In this document: in pieces, positions 27,191 through 34,631 of the stretch
Layout: the number at the start of each line of letters is the position of its first letter
Position numbering within the stretch: position 1 is the first letter of the stretch
Origin: Gemmatimonadota bacterium
GTDB taxonomy: Bacteria; Gemmatimonadota; Gemmatimonadetes; Gemmatimonadales; Gemmatimonadaceae
NCBI GenBank assembly: GCA_025359135.1
Contig: JANYHJ010000138.1
Location: 1-64,000, forward strand
Reading direction: 5' to 3'
DNA length: 64,000 bases
The notes under the pieces: generated by a model
The model's database searches: none
Seen by the model: only the letters and a program-made list of their open reading frames with translations
Told to the model about the DNA's origin: nothing
Position numbers and translations under genes: made by a program

Positions 27191-28621
27191 CTATTGCTGC
27201 AACAACCGGTTCTCCACACGCTGGACCCTCGTCGCAAACTCTGGATCTGTACGGAGCTGCACCTCGACGCGCTCGAGGCTGTGGATGACTGTGGAGTGGT
27301 CGCGGCCGCCGAATGCCTCGCCGATCTGGATGAGCGGCGTGCCCATCAACGTGCGGACCAGGTACATCGCGATCTGACGCGGAACAGTGTATGCCTTGAG
27401 CCGACTCTTCGACATCAGGGCCTCGGGCGTGACCTGCCATTCCTGCGCTACGACCTTCTGAACGACCGGAATCGAGAGTGCGCCGCCACCCCCGCCACTA
27501 CCGCCATCAGCGCTCAGCCGGTCGCGCAGTGCGTCGAGCGCGAGCTCCACGGACACATCCTTGTGCTTCAAAGATGCAAAGGCGAGCAGCTTGATGATGC
27601 ATCCTTCCAGCTCACGCACGTTCGATTGCACGCGTTCGGCGATCAGCTCGAGGACATCGGACGGGAAGGTCTCCTCGAGGTGGTCGCGCTTGAGCTTCTG
27701 CAGCAGGATGGCGAGGCGATGTTCGTAATCGGGCTGTCCGACGTCCGCCACCATCCCGCTCTGGAACCGGCTCACCAGGCGGGCTTCGAGGCGAGGAATC
27801 TCGACCGGCGGCCGGTCGGAAGTGAGGACGATCTGGCGTCCGGCCTCGTAGAGGGTGTTGAAGGTATGGAAGAACTCTTCCTGCGTGCTCTCCTTGCCCT
27901 TGAGGAACTGGACGTCGTCCACGAGCAGCACGTCCAGCTCGCGATAGCGCCGCTTGAACGACGACATCGCCTTACCCTGCACCGCTTGGATGAACTCGTT
28001 GGTGAACTGTTCGATACCCACATAGGCGACCCGGGCGTCGGGATTCCGTTCAAGCACGCCATGGCCGATCGCCTGCATCAGGTGGGTCTTTCCGAGGCCG
28101 GTGTCTCCATAGATGAAGAACGGATTGTAGGCCCGCCCCGGCTGCTGTGAAACGGCGAGCGCGGCGGCGGCAGCCAGCTCGTTGGACCGGCCCACCACGA
28201 ACTCGGTGAGCGTATAGCGAGGCGAGAGCGGGGCGAAGCCGAACGAATCGTTCTGCGGTCGGGTGCTGACCCGGCCTGGAGCGGTCGGCAGGGGAGCGGT
28301 GCCGATCGCGGAACCGGGCGGGCGGGGTGCAGGGGCGACGAAGAGGTCCATCTGCGCCCGCGCGATCCGTTCAGGGTCTGCCTGAAATGTGACGCGAACC
28401 GGGTGGCCCAAGGCCACCGGTCCGTACGATTCCAGCAGGTCTTGGTAGTTGCGCTCGTTCCATTCGGCGGCGAACTGATCCGGGACGCCGATCGCGAGCG
28501 CCTCGCCGGCCAGACCCAAGGGTTGGGCCGGCGCGAGCCAACTCTCGAAGGCCTCGGGGGTGAGGTCCAGACGCGCGCGCTCGAGCAGACGCGACCAGAC
28601 ATCCGAGGCGGTGAGGGACAT
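27191..28621 (-). CDS. dnaA: Chromosomal replication initiator DnaA
   Basis: The 476-residue DnaA has an N-terminal domain I (WSRLLERARLDLTPEAFESWLAP), a Pro/Ala linker, the AAA+ domain (YTLTEFVVGRSNELA, Walker A GDTGLGKTHL, Walker B DVLLVDDVQFL) and a domain IV DNA-binding helix (MSKSRLKAYTVPRQIAMYLVR then GGRDHSTVIHSLERVE). It melts the origin and represses its own promoter in many bacteria. A strong promoter with a DnaA box inside the spacer lies upstream. Confidence 0.98.
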   Translation of the reverse strand: MSLTASDVWSRLLERARLDLTPEAFESWLAPAQPLGLAGEALAIGVPDQFAAEWNERNYQDLLESYGPVALGHPVRVTFQADPERIARAQMDLFVAPAPRPPGSAIGTAPLPTAPGRVSTRPQNDSFGFAPLSPRYTLTEFVVGRSNELAAAAALAVSQQPGRAYNPFFIYGDTGLGKTHLMQAIGHGVLERNPDARVAYVGIEQFTNEFIQAVQGKAMSSFKRRYRELDVLLVDDVQFLKGKESTQEEFFHTFNTLYEAGRQIVLTSDRPPVEIPRLEARLVSRFQSGMVADVGQPDYEHRLAILLQKLKRDHLEETFPSDVLELIAERVQSNVRELEGCIIKLLAFASLKHKDVSVELALDALRDRLSADGGSGGGGGALSIPVVQKVVAQEWQVTPEALMSKSRLKAYTVPRQIAMYLVRTLMGTPLIQIGEAFGGRDHSTVIHSLERVEVQLRTDPEFATRVQRVENRLLQQ

Positions 28622-28656
28622 GCGTGCGGGGCGGTGTGGAAAACGAAAGGGGGGTG

Positions 28657-28685
28657 AAGGTAGAGGTCCCCTGTGGAAAAGTCAA
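28657..28685 (-). promoter_or_regulatory. dnaA promoter overlapped by a DnaA box
   Basis: On the minus strand, TTGACT (28685-28680), a 17-bp spacer and TACCTT (28662-28657) form a good sigma-70 promoter. A DnaA box at 28680-28672 fills the spacer next to the -35 element. The expected start near 28650 puts a second box inside the 5' UTR. This fits negative autoregulation. Confidence 0.75.
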
Positions 28686-28733
28686 CGCGAGGTTACTGTT
28701 GTGGGTACGGCAAGCCGACCTCGAGGGGGAGGC

Positions 28734-28762
28734 TTGCCGTATCTCGTTAGGTCCACTAGACT
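28734..28762 (+). promoter_or_regulatory. Predicted rpmH promoter overlapping an inverted repeat
   Basis: TTGCCG (28734-28739), 17 bp, TAGACT (28757-28762). The -35 hexamer lies within the right arm (28731-28741) of a perfect 11-bp inverted repeat whose left arm is at 28706-28716, so a bound dimer would block the promoter. Confidence 0.6.
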
Positions 28763-28814
28763 TAGGGTTCTCTTGGAATAGCACGACGTCACTTTCGTCT
28801 GAAGGATCAGGGCA

Positions 28815-28979
28815 ATGGGCAAGCCGACGTATCGTCCGCGGAACAAGCGCCGCGTAGCGACGCATGGATTCCGCACGCGCATGTCGACCAAGTGGGGGCG
28901 TGAAGTGCTGGCGCGGCGCCGCAAGAAGGGCCGCAAGCGTCTCACCGTGCAGCTCCCGAGCAAGTACGCCGGCGTCTGA
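28815..28979 (+). CDS. rpmH: Ribosomal protein bL34
   Basis: The 54-residue product reads as a typical L34: basic throughout, with [18 protein letters not shown] and a C-terminal KRLTVQLP tail, a few residues longer than the 44-47 of many species. It is a large-subunit protein. AAGGA at 28802-28806 precedes ATG 28815. The rnpA frame begins inside this gene in the +1 frame. Confidence 0.97.
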   Translation: MGKPTYRPRNKRRVATHGFRTRMSTKWGREVLARRRKKGRKRLTVQLPSKYAGV

Positions 28980-29337
28980 GCGGTTCTCCTTCGCGCGCCG
29001 GCAGCGACTGACGCGATCGATGGAGATGCAGCGCGTTCATGCGGAAGGGAAGCGAATCCGAACGGCACACATGGACGTTCGGGTCCTCGCTTCCCTTCGC
29101 GCGTACGCACGAGTGGGCGTGGTGGTCCCGCGATTCGGACACACGGCCGTCGAGCGCAACCAGGTCAAGCGCCGCATGCGCGAAGCGGTGCGGCTACGAC
29201 TGCTCAAGGCGCTGCCGGCAGTGGATCTGCTGTTGCGGGCTACACCGGCGGCCTACAAGGCGCCAATGGCCGTGCTGCTCGAGGAGATCGCGACACTCCC
29301 GGCGCGTTTGCCGCGTAGTGACGTGCGCAACCCATGA
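28900..29337 (+). CDS. rnpA: RNase P protein component, start inside rpmH
   Basis: The family core is clear: [24 protein letters not shown], then VGVVVPRF and the signature [14 protein letters not shown]. The FxFxRRxRL stretch encoded from 28984 must be translated, yet no ATG, GTG or TTG occurs in this frame between GTG 28900 and ATG 29020. Starting at 29020 would remove the stretch. The start is therefore GTG 28900 (145 residues) or ATG 28864 (157), both inside rpmH in another frame, unless an unusual codon such as CTG 29008 is used. The stop overlaps yidD. Confidence 0.85.
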   Translation: MKCWRGAARRAASVSPCSSRASTPASERFSFARRQRLTRSMEMQRVHAEGKRIRTAHMDVRVLASLRAYARVGVVVPRFGHTAVERNQVKRRMREAVRLRLLKALPAVDLLLRATPAAYKAPMAVLLEEIATLPARLPRSDVRNP

Positions 29338-29543
29338 GTCACGTCCTCGTTCTTTTCGTGCGCGCCTACCAGCTGTGGGTGAGTCCTCTCTTTCCCGCGG
29401 CGTGTCGGTATCATCCGACCTGTTCGGCCTATGCGATCGAGGCGCTGCAGAAACACGGCGCCATGCGCGGCAGCTGGCTCGCCGCGAAGCGCATCGGACG
29501 GTGTCATCCCTTCCGGGCCGGTGGTTTCGACCCGGTCCCCTGA
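29334..29543 (+). CDS. yidD: Membrane protein insertion efficiency factor YidD
   Basis: The 69-residue product has the YidD pattern: an N-terminal amphipathic helix, then [37 protein letters not shown] and a Gly-Asp-Pro end. It is a peripheral inner-membrane protein that helps YidC insert proteins. ATG 29334 overlaps the rnpA stop. The cysteine pattern is intact. Confidence 0.96.
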   Translation: MSHVLVLFVRAYQLWVSPLFPAACRYHPTCSAYAIEALQKHGAMRGSWLAAKRIGRCHPFRAGGFDPVP

Positions 29544-29563
29544 CTGACGAGTAGCGTTCCGTT

Positions 29564-31240
29564 ATGGATCGTCGGATGCTGTTGGCGATTGCCCTGACCA
29601 TCGGGGTCATCTTTGCCACGAACGTGATCTTCCCGCCGCAGAAGCCGGCGCCCAAGGCGGCGGCTGATGCTGCAGCGGTTGCGTCGAGTCCCGCCGCCGC
29701 GCCTTCGCCAGCGTCTGCGGTTCCGCAGCCAGGTGTCGCCGCCGCGACGTCGACACCCGCGGTCGCGAACGCCGCCGGAACCGCCAAGGCGGACAGCACG
29801 CTTGTCCAGACCGCGCGTGCCACGGTCGCCTTCAGCTCGATCGGCGCCGCTCCGCTCACCGTCACGATGCACGACTACAAGGCGTTGCCCGCCAAGCTCA
29901 AGGACGCAGCGATCGTCTCGCCGGCCGGCGCGCTGTTGCGCTACGCGGTGATCACGGCGGGCGATACCGTGCGCTTCGACCGCACGGCGTTCACGGGCAC
30001 CACGACGGCCGGCAACGGCCAGAGCACCGTGGAGTACCGCGGCACCGAGAAGGGGATCACCCTCACGGCGCGCTACGTGCTCGATAGCACGGACGTGAAC
30101 GCGTACCTGACGAAGGCGCGCATCACGATCGACGGTGCACCGACGCCGGCCTTCCTGCGCATCGGCCTTCCGGCGGGATTCGTCTCGCAGGAGACCAAGC
30201 CGGACGAGGATGCCACACACCTGGCGTACGCCTTCAAGGCGGAAAAACGTGCCGCCGACGTGATCACGTTCGGCAAGCTTGATCCCGGCGAGCGTCGTCT
30301 CGAAAAGGGACCGTTCACCTGGCTCGTGACCAAGAGCAAATACTTCATGGTCGGGTTGCTCGTGGACTCGACCAAGTCACCGATCGCCGAGTTGCAGGTG
30401 ACCGGCCAGCCCAAGACCGGCAAGTACGTGACGACGGGCGATGCACAGGCGATCGTCGAACTGTCGAGTGGTCCGGTGTCCTTCGAGCTCTATCACGGGC
30501 CGCAGGAATACATCCGGCTTCACAAGCTTGGCCGTGACTTCGAGAACTCCAATCCGTACGGCGGCTGGCTGCAGGGCGCCGTGCAGCCATTCGCCACGAT
30601 CGTGATGCGACTCCTCCTCTGGATGAAGTCGCGCACCGCCTTCTCGTACGGCTGGCTGCTCGTGATCTTCGCCGTCGCGGTTCGCATCCTGCTCTGGCCG
30701 CTCAACCAGACGGCAATGCGCTCGAGCATCAAGATGCAGCGCATCCAGCCCGAGCTGGCGCAGGTCCAGGAGAAGTTCAAGGGCGACCCGCAAAAGCTGC
30801 AGGCGGAGATGATGAAGGTGTACGCAGCCCACGGCATGAGCCCGTTCAGCGCCTTCTCGGGCTGCGTGCCGATGCTGATTCCGCTGCCGATCCTCTTCGC
30901 GCTCTTCTTCGTTTTCCAGAACACGATCGAATTCCGCGGGGTGAGCTTCCTCTGGCTCCCGGACATCTCGCTCGGCGATCCGCTCTACATCATGCCGCTG
31001 GCCATGGGCGCGAGCATGTTCGTGCTGTCATGGATCGGCATGAAGAACACGCCGCCGAACCCGCAAGCGAAGATGATGTCGTGGCTCCTGCCGGGGATGA
31101 TGACGTTCATGTTCATCAACTTCGCGTCGGGCCTCACGCTCTACTATTTCGTGCAGAACCTCGCCGCGCTGCCGCAGCAGTGGTTGATCGCGAACGAACG
31201 CTCGAAGCGATCCACCGGCCCGGCGCCGGTCAAGGCGTAG
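29564..31240 (+). CDS. yidC: Membrane insertase YidC/Oxa1
   Basis: The 558-residue protein has an N-terminal signal-anchor (RRMLLAIALTIGVIFATNVIF), an Ala/Pro linker, a large periplasmic beta domain, and a C-terminal five-helix Oxa1 core containing SYGWLLVIFAVAVRILLWPLN, NMQP-like QRIQPELAQVQEKFKGDPQKLQAEMMKVY and the final helices ending QWLIANE. The conserved Arg in the first core helix is present. It inserts and folds inner-membrane proteins. It ends the rpmH-rnpA-yidD-yidC run; the usual jag/mnmE genes do not follow. Confidence 0.97.
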   Translation: MDRRMLLAIALTIGVIFATNVIFPPQKPAPKAAADAAAVASSPAAAPSPASAVPQPGVAAATSTPAVANAAGTAKADSTLVQTARATVAFSSIGAAPLTVTMHDYKALPAKLKDAAIVSPAGALLRYAVITAGDTVRFDRTAFTGTTTAGNGQSTVEYRGTEKGITLTARYVLDSTDVNAYLTKARITIDGAPTPAFLRIGLPAGFVSQETKPDEDATHLAYAFKAEKRAADVITFGKLDPGERRLEKGPFTWLVTKSKYFMVGLLVDSTKSPIAELQVTGQPKTGKYVTTGDAQAIVELSSGPVSFELYHGPQEYIRLHKLGRDFENSNPYGGWLQGAVQPFATIVMRLLLWMKSRTAFSYGWLLVIFAVAVRILLWPLNQTAMRSSIKMQRIQPELAQVQEKFKGDPQKLQAEMMKVYAAHGMSPFSAFSGCVPMLIPLPILFALFFVFQNTIEFRGVSFLWLPDISLGDPLYIMPLAMGASMFVLSWIGMKNTPPNPQAKMMSWLLPGMMTFMFINFASGLTLYYFVQNLAALPQQWLIANERSKRSTGPAPVKA

Positions 31241-31260
31241 CGAACTCCACGGGGTGAAGA

Positions 31261-31302
31261 CGAACGCGGGCGGTGTCCCCCGGAGGACACCGCCCGCGTT
31301 CG
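31261..31302. terminator. Bidirectional 18-bp hairpin after yidC
   Basis: A perfect 18-bp GC-rich stem (31261-31278 with 31285-31302) with a 6-nt loop lies between yidC and the convergent minus-strand gene at 31331. No T-tract follows on either strand. Confidence 0.8.
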
Positions 31303-31330
31303 TTCCGGACTCGAGACTGACGCGAGCGGT

Positions 31331-31537
31331 CTACGAGCCCTTGCTGGTGGCGGCCCGCCACACTTCATCCGCGAGCCACTCCAGCCGTTCTTCGGCCTGT
31401 TCCAGTTCGCCGGCTGACATCGCTCCGGCGTTGTGCGCGATGTCGCGCACATGATCCAGCAAGTCGTCGAGCGACTCGCGAAGCGACGCGTTACGGCGTC
31501 GTTCGCTGTCGGCTGTCTCCGCCACGTCGTCGCTCAT
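31331..31537 (-). CDS. Small acidic alpha-helical protein, 68 residues
   Basis: ATG 31537 overlaps the stop of the predicted metalloprotease gene (ATGA), so the two are translationally coupled. The product is mostly helical and charged (ESLDDLLDHVRDIAHNAGAMSAGELEQAEERLEWLADEVW), suggesting a helical hairpin. No signal or metal motif. No family recognised; coupling suggests it works with the protease. Confidence 0.6.
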   Translation of the reverse strand: MSDDVAETADSERRRNASLRESLDDLLDHVRDIAHNAGAMSAGELEQAEERLEWLADEVWRAATSKGS

Positions 31538-32472
31538 GCGGACACCGCGGCCTGACGACCGAGTGCCATCAACTCCCCGGCGTTGGCCCGCACGGCCCAT
31601 GCGTAACCGCGCGCCGTGACGGCGGCGTCGACCATGCGAGCTCCGAGGAAGTAGCCAGCGCGTTCGGGCAGCACGTAGCGATCCACTGTGCGCGCCTCGT
31701 CGCTCATGCCGCCCGAGAGATACCGCAGTCGGAGTCCAAGTGCGCTGGCGTCGAGATCCTCCGTGACAGCGCGGCCGAGGACTTGTTCAAGCTCGCGCAC
31801 GCGCGCGTACTGCCGACGACCGTAGCCGAAATATTCCCACGCGGCATGGCCAGGCGAGATGGCGCGCGAGACTTGCACGGCGAGCCCCTCATTGATGAGC
31901 AGTTCTCGGAGCGTTGCGCGGCGACCCGTTTCCCAGTACGAGTAGTAACCGCCCGCCTCATCGACGAGTGCACGCATCTCGCTGCGCGAGGTGGGCGACG
32001 TGTACCGCACCGCATGCGCGATCTCGTGCGCGAGCCAGAGCGGGATGAGTTCGGGGTCGAGTCCCAGGCCTTGCGTGTCCGGATTGGCGACCGACGTGAA
32101 GTGTTCGAGGCAGACGAAGGCGATACCGCGGCCATTGACGACGAGTTCTCCGGCATTCGCGGCGCCGACTCCGACCATGAGGACAACATCGACGCCCGTG
32201 TCGATGTCGAGCAGGTGCTGGCACTGCTCCTCGGTGTTGCGCGCGAGCGAGACGACGTCGGTACGCTCGAGCATCGTGCGCAGGTCCGTGCGATCCGCCA
32301 TCGCGGTGGCGCGCGCCACGTCGGCGAAGTGCGGGCCTTCCGGATCGAGGACGTAGTTCTGCCAGTACGCCTCGAGAATCTTCTTGTGGGTCTCGTAGTA
32401 CCTGCCATACGCCGCAACGCGATCGTTGCTATTGAGGACGGCGAAGAAATCCGGCAGGAGATTGATCAGCAT
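31534..32472 (-). CDS. Predicted zincin metalloprotease, DUF2268-like
   Basis: The 312-residue soluble protein has a gluzincin-type motif HEIAH (149-153) in LIPLWLAHEIAHAVRY and a downstream EGLAVQ (Glu195) in LLINEGLAVQVSRAI, the layout of the DUF2268/YjaZ group of predicted Zn-dependent proteases. There is no signal peptide, so it acts in the cytoplasm. It is coupled to the 68-residue gene. The family assignment rests on these motifs only. Confidence 0.65.
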   Translation of the reverse strand: MLINLLPDFFAVLNSNDRVAAYGRYYETHKKILEAYWQNYVLDPEGPHFADVARATAMADRTDLRTMLERTDVVSLARNTEEQCQHLLDIDTGVDVVLMVGVGAANAGELVVNGRGIAFVCLEHFTSVANPDTQGLGLDPELIPLWLAHEIAHAVRYTSPTSRSEMRALVDEAGGYYSYWETGRRATLRELLINEGLAVQVSRAISPGHAAWEYFGYGRRQYARVRELEQVLGRAVTEDLDASALGLRLRYLSGGMSDEARTVDRYVLPERAGYFLGARMVDAAVTARGYAWAVRANAGELMALGRQAAVSA

Positions 32473-32676
32473 CTATGTCCGATGGCGATGACGATTGGAC
32501 CCTTGGGCCGGGTGGGAATTTTCCACACCACCCATGCGCGCGTGAATGTAGGTCGGCTAGTGAAAGCGAGCAAGACCCGCGTAACACTACACGACGCAAT
32601 CATCACCAGGTCACGGACTTAGGTCGTGCATTACGAATGCGCGACGCCCGATAAGTGCGATTGTGGAAGAATTCGA

Positions 32677-33324
32677 CTAGCGCGTGCCGAAGAGGCGGTC
32701 GCCGGCGTCGCCCAGACCGGGCAGGATGTAGCCCTGCGTATTCAACTCGCGGTCGAGGGACGCGGCGAAGATGTGAACGTCGGGATGGGCGTCGGCCATG
32801 CGCGTCACGCCCTCGGGAGCGGCCACGAGGCAGAGGAAGCGGATGCGTGTCGCACCGGCCCGCTTGAGCGACGTGACCGCCGATGCCGCGGAGCCGCCGG
32901 TGGCGAGCATCGGATCGAGCACGAAGAAATCGCGTTCCGCCGCGTCACCGGGGACCTTGAAGTAGTAGTCCACCGGCTCGAGCGTGTCGTGATCGCGATA
33001 GAGACCGATGTGTCCCACACGTGCCGACGGGACGAGTCGCAACACGCCCTCGACCATGCCAAGTCCGGCGCGCAGAATGGGCACGAGGGTGAGCTTCTTG
33101 CCCGCGACGCGCTTGGCCATCGTGCGCTCGAGTGGCGTGTCGACAGCGGCGTCCTCGAGCAGCAGGCCGGCCGTGGCCTCGTACGCCATGAGCATGGCGA
33201 TCTCGTCCACCAGCTCCTTGAAGATCTTGGTGGGCGTCTCGCGGTCGCGCAGCAGGCGAAGCTTGTGCTGCACCAAGGGGTGCCGCACGACGGTCAGCGT
33301 CGGGAATTCCGGGGTGGTGCCCAT
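32677..33324 (-). CDS. upp: Uracil phosphoribosyltransferase
   Basis: The 215-residue enzyme joins uracil and PRPP to make UMP in pyrimidine salvage. Visible marks are [13 protein letters not shown] near the N-terminus, [12 protein letters not shown], the PRPP loop [12 protein letters not shown] and the uracil-binding C-terminus [20 protein letters not shown] 33324 gives standard length. A TAGTTT 7 nt before the ATG suggests a leaderless mRNA and shares a palindrome with the -10 of the divergent small gene. Confidence 0.95.
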   Translation of the reverse strand: MGTTPEFPTLTVVRHPLVQHKLRLLRDRETPTKIFKELVDEIAMLMAYEATAGLLLEDAAVDTPLERTMAKRVAGKKLTLVPILRAGLGMVEGVLRLVPSARVGHIGLYRDHDTLEPVDYYFKVPGDAAERDFFVLDPMLATGGSAASAVTSLKRAGATRIRFLCLVAAPEGVTRMADAHPDVHIFAASLDRELNTQGYILPGLGDAGDRLFGTR

Positions 33325-33351
33325 GGCCGCGAAACTAGTACCTTCTCGACC

Positions 33352-33522
33352 ATGAAAGAATACCAAGCGGTGGTGCTGCGTCAGACGAAGCACGCGCAGG
33401 ACGACGAGGAGGCGCTGACCGACCTGCTGAACGAACGGAGCCGCGGGGGCTGGGCGCCCGTGATGATGACGCAGGGAGAGCTTCGCGTGACGCTGGTGTT
33501 CGCGCGCGAAGCGGAAGGGTAG
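33352..33522 (+). CDS. DUF4177-like small protein
   Basis: The 56-residue product ([11 protein letters not shown]...[19 protein letters not shown]...VTLVFARE) follows the DUF4177 pattern: beta strand, helix with a conserved L-x-x-G-W turn, then two strands. The function of that family is unknown. TAGTAC lies 10 nt before the ATG and overlaps the upp promoter on the other strand. The gene is too small for firm proof, but the pattern fits well. Confidence 0.65.
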   Translation: MKEYQAVVLRQTKHAQDDEEALTDLLNERSRGGWAPVMMTQGELRVTLVFAREAEG

Positions 33523-33544
33523 CGCGCCGCCGGCGCGTGCCGCG

Positions 33545-33954
33545 ATGGAAATCGAATTCAGCGGCGCCGCCTGTGAAGTGACCGGGTCGTGCCACATCGT
33601 GCGACATGGTGGCCGCACTCTGCTGCTCGACTGCGGGCTTCCAGGGGAGGCGCGCCGATGCGCGCGCGAAGAACGAGCGCCTGCCGCTGCCGATCGGCGA
33701 GATCGACGCGATCGTCCTCTCGCACGCGCGCATCGACCATGCCGGTCGGCTGCCCTTTCTCGTGGGCCACGGCTACACGGGCTCGATCTGGTGCACCGCG
33801 GCTCGCGGCGGTCAAGCAGGGGTCACCCCTGCTCGAGGACGTGGCGCTCGTGCACGGCGAAGCCGACGCTCAGGATGCCTTCGCGGCCACCCTCCGTTCG
33901 CTCGGGTACCGGGTGCGCGTTGCGGTGCCGGGCGACCGGATGCCGGTGCGCTAG
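33545..33954 (+). pseudogene. Remnant of a metallo-beta-lactamase/beta-CASP nuclease gene
   Basis: Three frames together read as the two ends of a beta-CASP nuclease. The N-terminus ([19 protein letters not shown]) is in the frame of 33545. After an apparent 2-nt loss near 33640 the frame shifts to give [15 protein letters not shown]...[18 protein letters not shown]. After about 33805 a third frame gives the C-terminal end (LLEDVALVHGEADAQDAF...VPGDRMPV). Roughly 350 middle residues are missing. The metal motif reads HARIDH instead of HAHIDH. An intact homologue would be about 450-500 residues. Confidence 0.8.
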
Positions 33955-33972
33955 CGTGACGCGTCGCCGCAC

Positions 33973-34581
33973 GTGAAACGACTGATCGTCATTCTCGGAC
34001 GCGCAGCGCTCACGCTCGCGACACTGGCGCTCCTGGCGTGGTTGGTGATCGTGGTGGCGGTCGTGCGCGCCGGTGGCAGCGATGACGCCGCCAATGCGAC
34101 CACGGGCAGCGCCGATGCGATCGTGGTGCTCGGGGCCGCACAGTACGACGGGCGTCCTTCGCCCGTGCTCAAGCTGCGCCTCGACCATGCGATCGCGCTG
34201 TGGAAGCGCAAACTGGCACCGCGGATGATCTTCACCGGTGGTCGTGGTCCCGGCGACACGACGAGTGAGGCGGAGGTCGGGCGCCGCTACGCCGAGCGCG
34301 CCGGGGTGACCGACACGGCCATCTTCATGGAGACGCAAGGGCGATCGACGCGCGAATCGATCGCCGGGGTCGTGACGATCGCGCGCGAGCACGGCATCCG
34401 GCGCGTGATCGTGGTCAGCGACGCGATGCACGTGCTGCGCGTGGCCGTGCTGGTACGACAGGGCGGAATCGAGCCGATCCTCTCGCCGGCACGGCAAGGC
34501 GAGATGCGACGCGACTGGCGACAAGTGCTGTCGGAATCGACGAAGGTGCCCGTGGCCTGGCTGTCGCGCTTCGCCGATTGA
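33973..34581 (+). CDS. YdcF/SanA-like DUF218 membrane protein
   Basis: The 202-residue product has one N-terminal membrane helix (about 8-32) and a DUF218 domain: DAIVVLGAAQYDGRPSPVLKLRLDHAIALW, IFTGGRGPGDTTSEAEVG, and ETQGRSTRESI...VIVVSDAMHVLR. The family includes SanA, ElyC and YdcF, which affect envelope integrity. GTG 33973 is the family-length start, 18 bp after the pseudogene. Confidence 0.85.
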   Translation: MKRLIVILGRAALTLATLALLAWLVIVVAVVRAGGSDDAANATTGSADAIVVLGAAQYDGRPSPVLKLRLDHAIALWKRKLAPRMIFTGGRGPGDTTSEAEVGRRYAERAGVTDTAIFMETQGRSTRESIAGVVTIAREHGIRRVIVVSDAMHVLRVAVLVRQGGIEPILSPARQGEMRRDWRQVLSESTKVPVAWLSRFAD

Positions 34582-34631
34582 GGGGTCGGGCGGGCATTGG
34601 CGAGGTTGACGACGCATGGCAGCTTTCCTCG

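Larger units (their letters stand above)
28622..28814. other. oriC: Candidate oriC / dnaA-rpmH divergent spacer
   Basis: This 193-bp spacer separates dnaA (minus) and rpmH (plus). It holds two TTTTCCACA boxes on the minus strand (28635-28643 and 28672-28680, each one mismatch to TTATCCACA, 37 bp apart), the dnaA and rpmH promoters, and a perfect 11-bp inverted repeat at 28706-28741. With the dnaA-dnaN spacer it could form a bipartite origin. No long AT-rich unwinding element is obvious, so the call is tentative. Confidence 0.5.

Noticed and set aside
32519-32527. Isolated TTTTCCACA DnaA-box-like site inside a GGGTGG...CCACCC repeat
   Set aside because: One box about 4 kb from dnaA is expected by chance; kept only as a note.
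33964-33980. CACGTGAAAC half of a parS site before the DUF218 gene
   Set aside because: Only one half matches; the left arm has no similarity.
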